Assembly: GCA_963809925.1 (NCBI GenBank)
Contig: CAWELH010000010.1
Span: 496,001 to 560,000, forward strand
DNA length: 64,000 bases
Source of the DNA: DASQZK01 sp963809925
GTDB lineage: Bacteria > Bacteroidota > Bacteroidia > Bacteroidales > GCA-2748055
Reading direction: 5' to 3'
Position 1 is the stretch's first letter. Each line of letters opens with the position of its first letter. The position numbers and the translations under genes are program-made. Below the pieces are notes generated by a model. That model was not told where the DNA came from. It searched no databases and saw nothing but the letters and a program-made list of their open reading frames with translations. Below are positions 61,303 to 64,000 of this stretch, piece after piece.

Positions 61303-64000
61303 ATGAAAAACAAAACCCTGCTCGCTCTTCTTATTATTGGCGGTTTATTCTCTGTGCGACATGTTACAGCACAGGCGTGGCTCAGAGACCTCGGACTTAA
61401 GAAAGCCACTTCCTCCGAAGCCAGTTTTTATGATGTTCAAAAAGCCTTTTATGACTATTGGGATGAGCAAGCCAAGGTTGCCGGGACAGAAGAAGAAAGA
61501 GAAGGGGCAGAAAACGAAGAAGAGGGCAAAGGTTGGGAGCAATTCAAACGATGGGAAAATTTCATGGAGCCAAGAGTTTTCCCTTACGGAAATCTTGAAT
61601 TACCATCTATTTATAAACAAATTAGTGGTTCGAAGACGCTCACTTCCCTAACGGCAGCCTGGGAACCTCTTGGACCATTCACGGTTCCCAATGTGATCTT
61701 CAGACCTAAAAAATCGGGTGCCGGCCGAATTAATTCGATTGCTTTTCATCCAACAAACCCGGATATTATGTGGGTGGGAGCCCCATCCGGAGGGATTTGG
61801 AAGACAACCAACGGAGGCACTTCATGGGAAACGACTTCCGATGAACTAGCCAGTATCGGCGTATCAGATATCGTGGTCAACCCATTGAATCCAAAGGAAC
61901 TTTACATAGTTACCGGTGACGGAGATGCCGGAGATACATACAGTATTGGCATTCTGAAATCTTTTGACAGTGGTGAAACCTGGATTCAGACCGGCGTATC
62001 ATTGTCGATCTCCGACAAGGTTTATTTCCGGAAAATACTCATGAATCCGTCAGACACTTCTATGCTCCTCGCCACATCCAATAACGGAATCTACAGAAGT
62101 CTCAACGGTTTTAGCTCAGCTGAAATCGTTCAGTCGGGAAATTTCAAAGATCTGGAATTCAAGCCTGGTTCTTCAAACGTGATTTACGCCAGCAAATATG
62201 ATGTTAACGGGAACGCCGGGATATACAGATCAACAAATTCCGGTCAGAAATTTAGCGCACTTACCAACGAGCTGAATATCGGGGGCAAAGTCAGCCGTAT
62301 TGAACTGGCTGTTACTCCTGCCAATCCGAACGTACTTTTTGCTCTGGCAAGTTCAGCGTCCGATGATGGCTTATTTGGCCTCTACAAATCGACCAACAGT
62401 GGCCTTAACTGGACTACAGTCTATGACCGGAATTCGAAAGTGAATCTGCTTGGGTGGGAACTTAGCGGCAAGGACCTGGGTGGACAGGGTTGGTACGATC
62501 TCTCCCTGGCGGTTTCTCCTGTCAATGAAAACATTGTTCTGACCGGGGGTGTCAATATCTGGAGATCCAGCGATGGCGGTTCGAATTTTAGTATAGCAGC
62601 ACACTGGATCGGTTCCCAAACTGTTCCGTACGTCCATGCCGATCAGCATATGTTTCGTTATAACCCTGTTAATCAACGGCTGTATTCCTGCAATGACGGA
62701 GGTGTATATTATTCCGCCAACAACGGGACCAGCTGGAAAGACATCAGCGACGGGCTGACCATTCTTCAGATCTACCGTTCGGCAGCCACCAACGCTGTCA
62801 TTGACCTGTTCCTCAGCGGGAACCAGGATAACGGTAGCATGATGCGATCAGGCGGCGACTGGAATCAGGTTACCGGGGGCGATGGCATGGAATGCGCTAT
62901 TGACCCCGCAAACAGCAGCATCTTGTACACCAGTTATTATAACGGCAATTTCTATAAGTCGATAGACGGCGGCAACAACTTTACACCTATCGGACCGCCC
63001 AAACTCCCCGGTAGTGGGGCCTGGATAACACCCTTTGCCCTGGGTACACGCAGTACGTCATCGATTTACACTGCATATTCAGATATTTACAAATCACCAG
63101 ATGGAGGCAAAAACTGGCTTACCTTGTCAGAAAACCTCACCGGTGGAACGAACCTACGTTCCATGGCCATTGCACCCTCCGATAACAGCACCATTTATAC
63201 TGCCACTTACAACCAAATTTGGGTTACCAGGAACGGAGGGATCACCTGGGACAATATCACGCATGGCTTGCCACAGCAGGCCTTCATGTCAATAGATGTC
63301 GCACCAAATAATCCGGAAAAAGTATGGCTTGCCGTGTCGGGCTTTGCCGATGGTGAAAAAGTTTACAGAAGTTCGGATGGTGGATTATCATGGGAAAACT
63401 ATTCCGACGGACTTCCCAATCTTCCATGCAATGTTATAAAATATAAATATGCATCGGATGATGCCCTGTACCTTGGAACTGATGTGGGCGTCTTCTACCG
63501 CGATAACACCATGAATTCGTGGCAGTCGTTTACCACCAGTCTTCCAAACGTCATCATCAATGACCTGGATATCCAGTATCCGTGGAACCGGCTGATTGCC
63601 GGCAGTTATGGACGCGGTCTATGGGCATCGCCATTATATGCGCCTCCGAATGAGACCTTTGCTTACATTCATGCAGCAAAGCGCTATGCCTGCCAGAATG
63701 ATCCGGTAACATTCAGCCTGGAAACCGGAGGAGAACCCGACAGCGTGGCCTGGGATTTCAACGGGGAAAGTTTTTTCTCACGATCTTCCGGTCAGCCGGT
63801 GCAGGCAAGCTTCACTACACCAGGAATTAAAAATATCACCGCTATAGTGTATTATGGCAACGTAGGCTATGTCGCAAAACTTACCAATTTTCTGAATGTT
63901 GTGGCTGCTCCTGAGCTCTTAGCCGTTGCCTATGGCACCTCCTCTTTTCATACCGGTGATGAGGCCACTATTCTGGCATTTGGTGCAGATAGTTATTCCT
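61303..64000 (+). CDS. Secreted Asp-box (BNR/sortilin-like) propeller protein with PKD-like domains, 3' end outside window
   Basis: The reading frame is open from ATG 61303 to the end of the window (899 codons), so the C-terminus is missing. A signal peptide (1-24, ending VTAQA) is followed by a FYDVQKAFYDYWD...GWEQFKRWENFMEPRV region seen at the N-terminus of many Bacteroidetes T9SS propeller proteins. At least ten Asp-box repeats follow (TTNGGTSW, SFDSGETW, STNSGLNW, SSDGGSNF, SIDGGNNF, SPDGGKNW, TRNGGITW, SSDGGLSW). From about residue 785 a PKD-like module begins (CQNDPVTFSLETGGEPDSVA). A T9SS tail is expected beyond the window but not seen. Confidence 0.85.
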   Translation, partial: MKNKTLLALLIIGGLFSVRHVTAQAWLRDLGLKKATSSEASFYDVQKAFYDYWDEQAKVAGTEEEREGAENEEEGKGWEQFKRWENFMEPRVFPYGNLELPSIYKQISGSKTLTSLTAAWEPLGPFTVPNVIFRPKKSGAGRINSIAFHPTNPDIMWVGAPSGGIWKTTNGGTSWETTSDELASIGVSDIVVNPLNPKELYIVTGDGDAGDTYSIGILKSFDSGETWIQTGVSLSISDKVYFRKILMNPSDTSMLLATSNNGIYRSLNGFSSAEIVQSGNFKDLEFKPGSSNVIYASKYDVNGNAGIYRSTNSGQKFSALTNELNIGGKVSRIELAVTPANPNVLFALASSASDDGLFGLYKSTNSGLNWTTVYDRNSKVNLLGWELSGKDLGGQGWYDLSLAVSPVNENIVLTGGVNIWRSSDGGSNFSIAAHWIGSQTVPYVHADQHMFRYNPVNQRLYSCNDGGVYYSANNGTSWKDISDGLTILQIYRSAATNAVIDLFLSGNQDNGSMMRSGGDWNQVTGGDGMECAIDPANSSILYTSYYNGNFYKSIDGGNNFTPIGPPKLPGSGAWITPFALGTRSTSSIYTAYSDIYKSPDGGKNWLTLSENLTGGTNLRSMAIAPSDNSTIYTATYNQIWVTRNGGITWDNITHGLPQQAFMSIDVAPNNPEKVWLAVSGFADGEKVYRSSDGGLSWENYSDGLPNLPCNVIKYKYASDDALYLGTDVGVFYRDNTMNSWQSFTTSLPNVIINDLDIQYPWNRLIAGSYGRGLWASPLYAPPNETFAYIHAAKRYACQNDPVTFSLETGGEPDSVAWDFNGESFFSRSSGQPVQASFTTPGIKNITAIVYYGNVGYVAKLTNFLNVVAAPELLAVAYGTSSFHTGDEATILAFGADSYS

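Noticed and set aside
61337..63295. Frames 61337-61651, 62371-62676 (minus) and 63035-63295
   Set aside because: All lie within the long open Asp-box protein frame that begins at 61303.

Overview
The window looks like chromosomal DNA from a Bacteroidetes bacterium, probably an anaerobic Bacteroidales-type lineage. The evidence is a MoxR/BatABCDE operon, secreted proteins with C-terminal type IX secretion (T9SS) sorting domains, DUF4465, DUF2027-Smr and DUF6913 proteins, a long SecA with a zinc-binding tail, few Shine-Dalgarno sequences, and repeated TAnnTTTG -7 promoter boxes. No tRNA, rRNA, CRISPR array, insertion sequence or phage gene was found. Most of the window is conserved core chromosome.

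Layout. 1-10.1 kb: the end of rarA, kdsA, a secreted pair (LolA-like protein and a ten-Asp-box propeller protein), rnpB (minus strand) with promoter and terminator, a Smr protein, queA, threonine aldolase and free-methionine-sulfoxide reductase. 10.2-15.4 kb: a signalling block with a CheY-like regulator, UPF0316 membrane protein, Crp/Fnr regulator, a second response regulator, a hybrid histidine kinase and an exported glutathione peroxidase. 15.5-19.2 kb: acylphosphatase, CstA, and an ECF sigma factor followed by two small membrane-anchored proteins. 19.2-21.8 kb: a minus-strand operon behind a SAM-I riboswitch, encoding the three families linked to direct sulfide assimilation into homocysteine (COG1900/DUF39, NIL-ferredoxin, COG2122/UPF0280). 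22.0-30.7 kb: the moxR-DUF58-batABCDE operon with two less familiar members. 31.0-42.9 kb: truA, a tight TPR-comA-DUF368-aroE operon, a large lipoprotein distantly like GH84, ffh, folD and argS. 43.0-51.1 kb: a gene-poor stretch with a candidate small RNA, a glycosyltransferase, and a cobalamin-riboswitch operon. 51.2-58.2 kb: ligA, a DUF6913 protein, dapA and secA. 58.3-64 kb: a T9SS papain-like protease and a T9SS Asp-box protein that runs off the window.

Two loci stand out. In the first, a SAM riboswitch sits upstream of all three homocysteine-synthesis families side by side, which ties them to methionine supply and suggests a sulfide-using anaerobe. In the second, a cobalamin riboswitch heads an operon that combines a BtuFCD-type importer with a surface DUF4465 lipoprotein, a complete chymotrypsin-fold protease carrying a T9SS tail, and two unknown small proteins, but no BtuB-type receptor. 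This looks like a cobamide-scavenging system in which proteolysis may free cobamide at the cell surface. That functional reading is inference.
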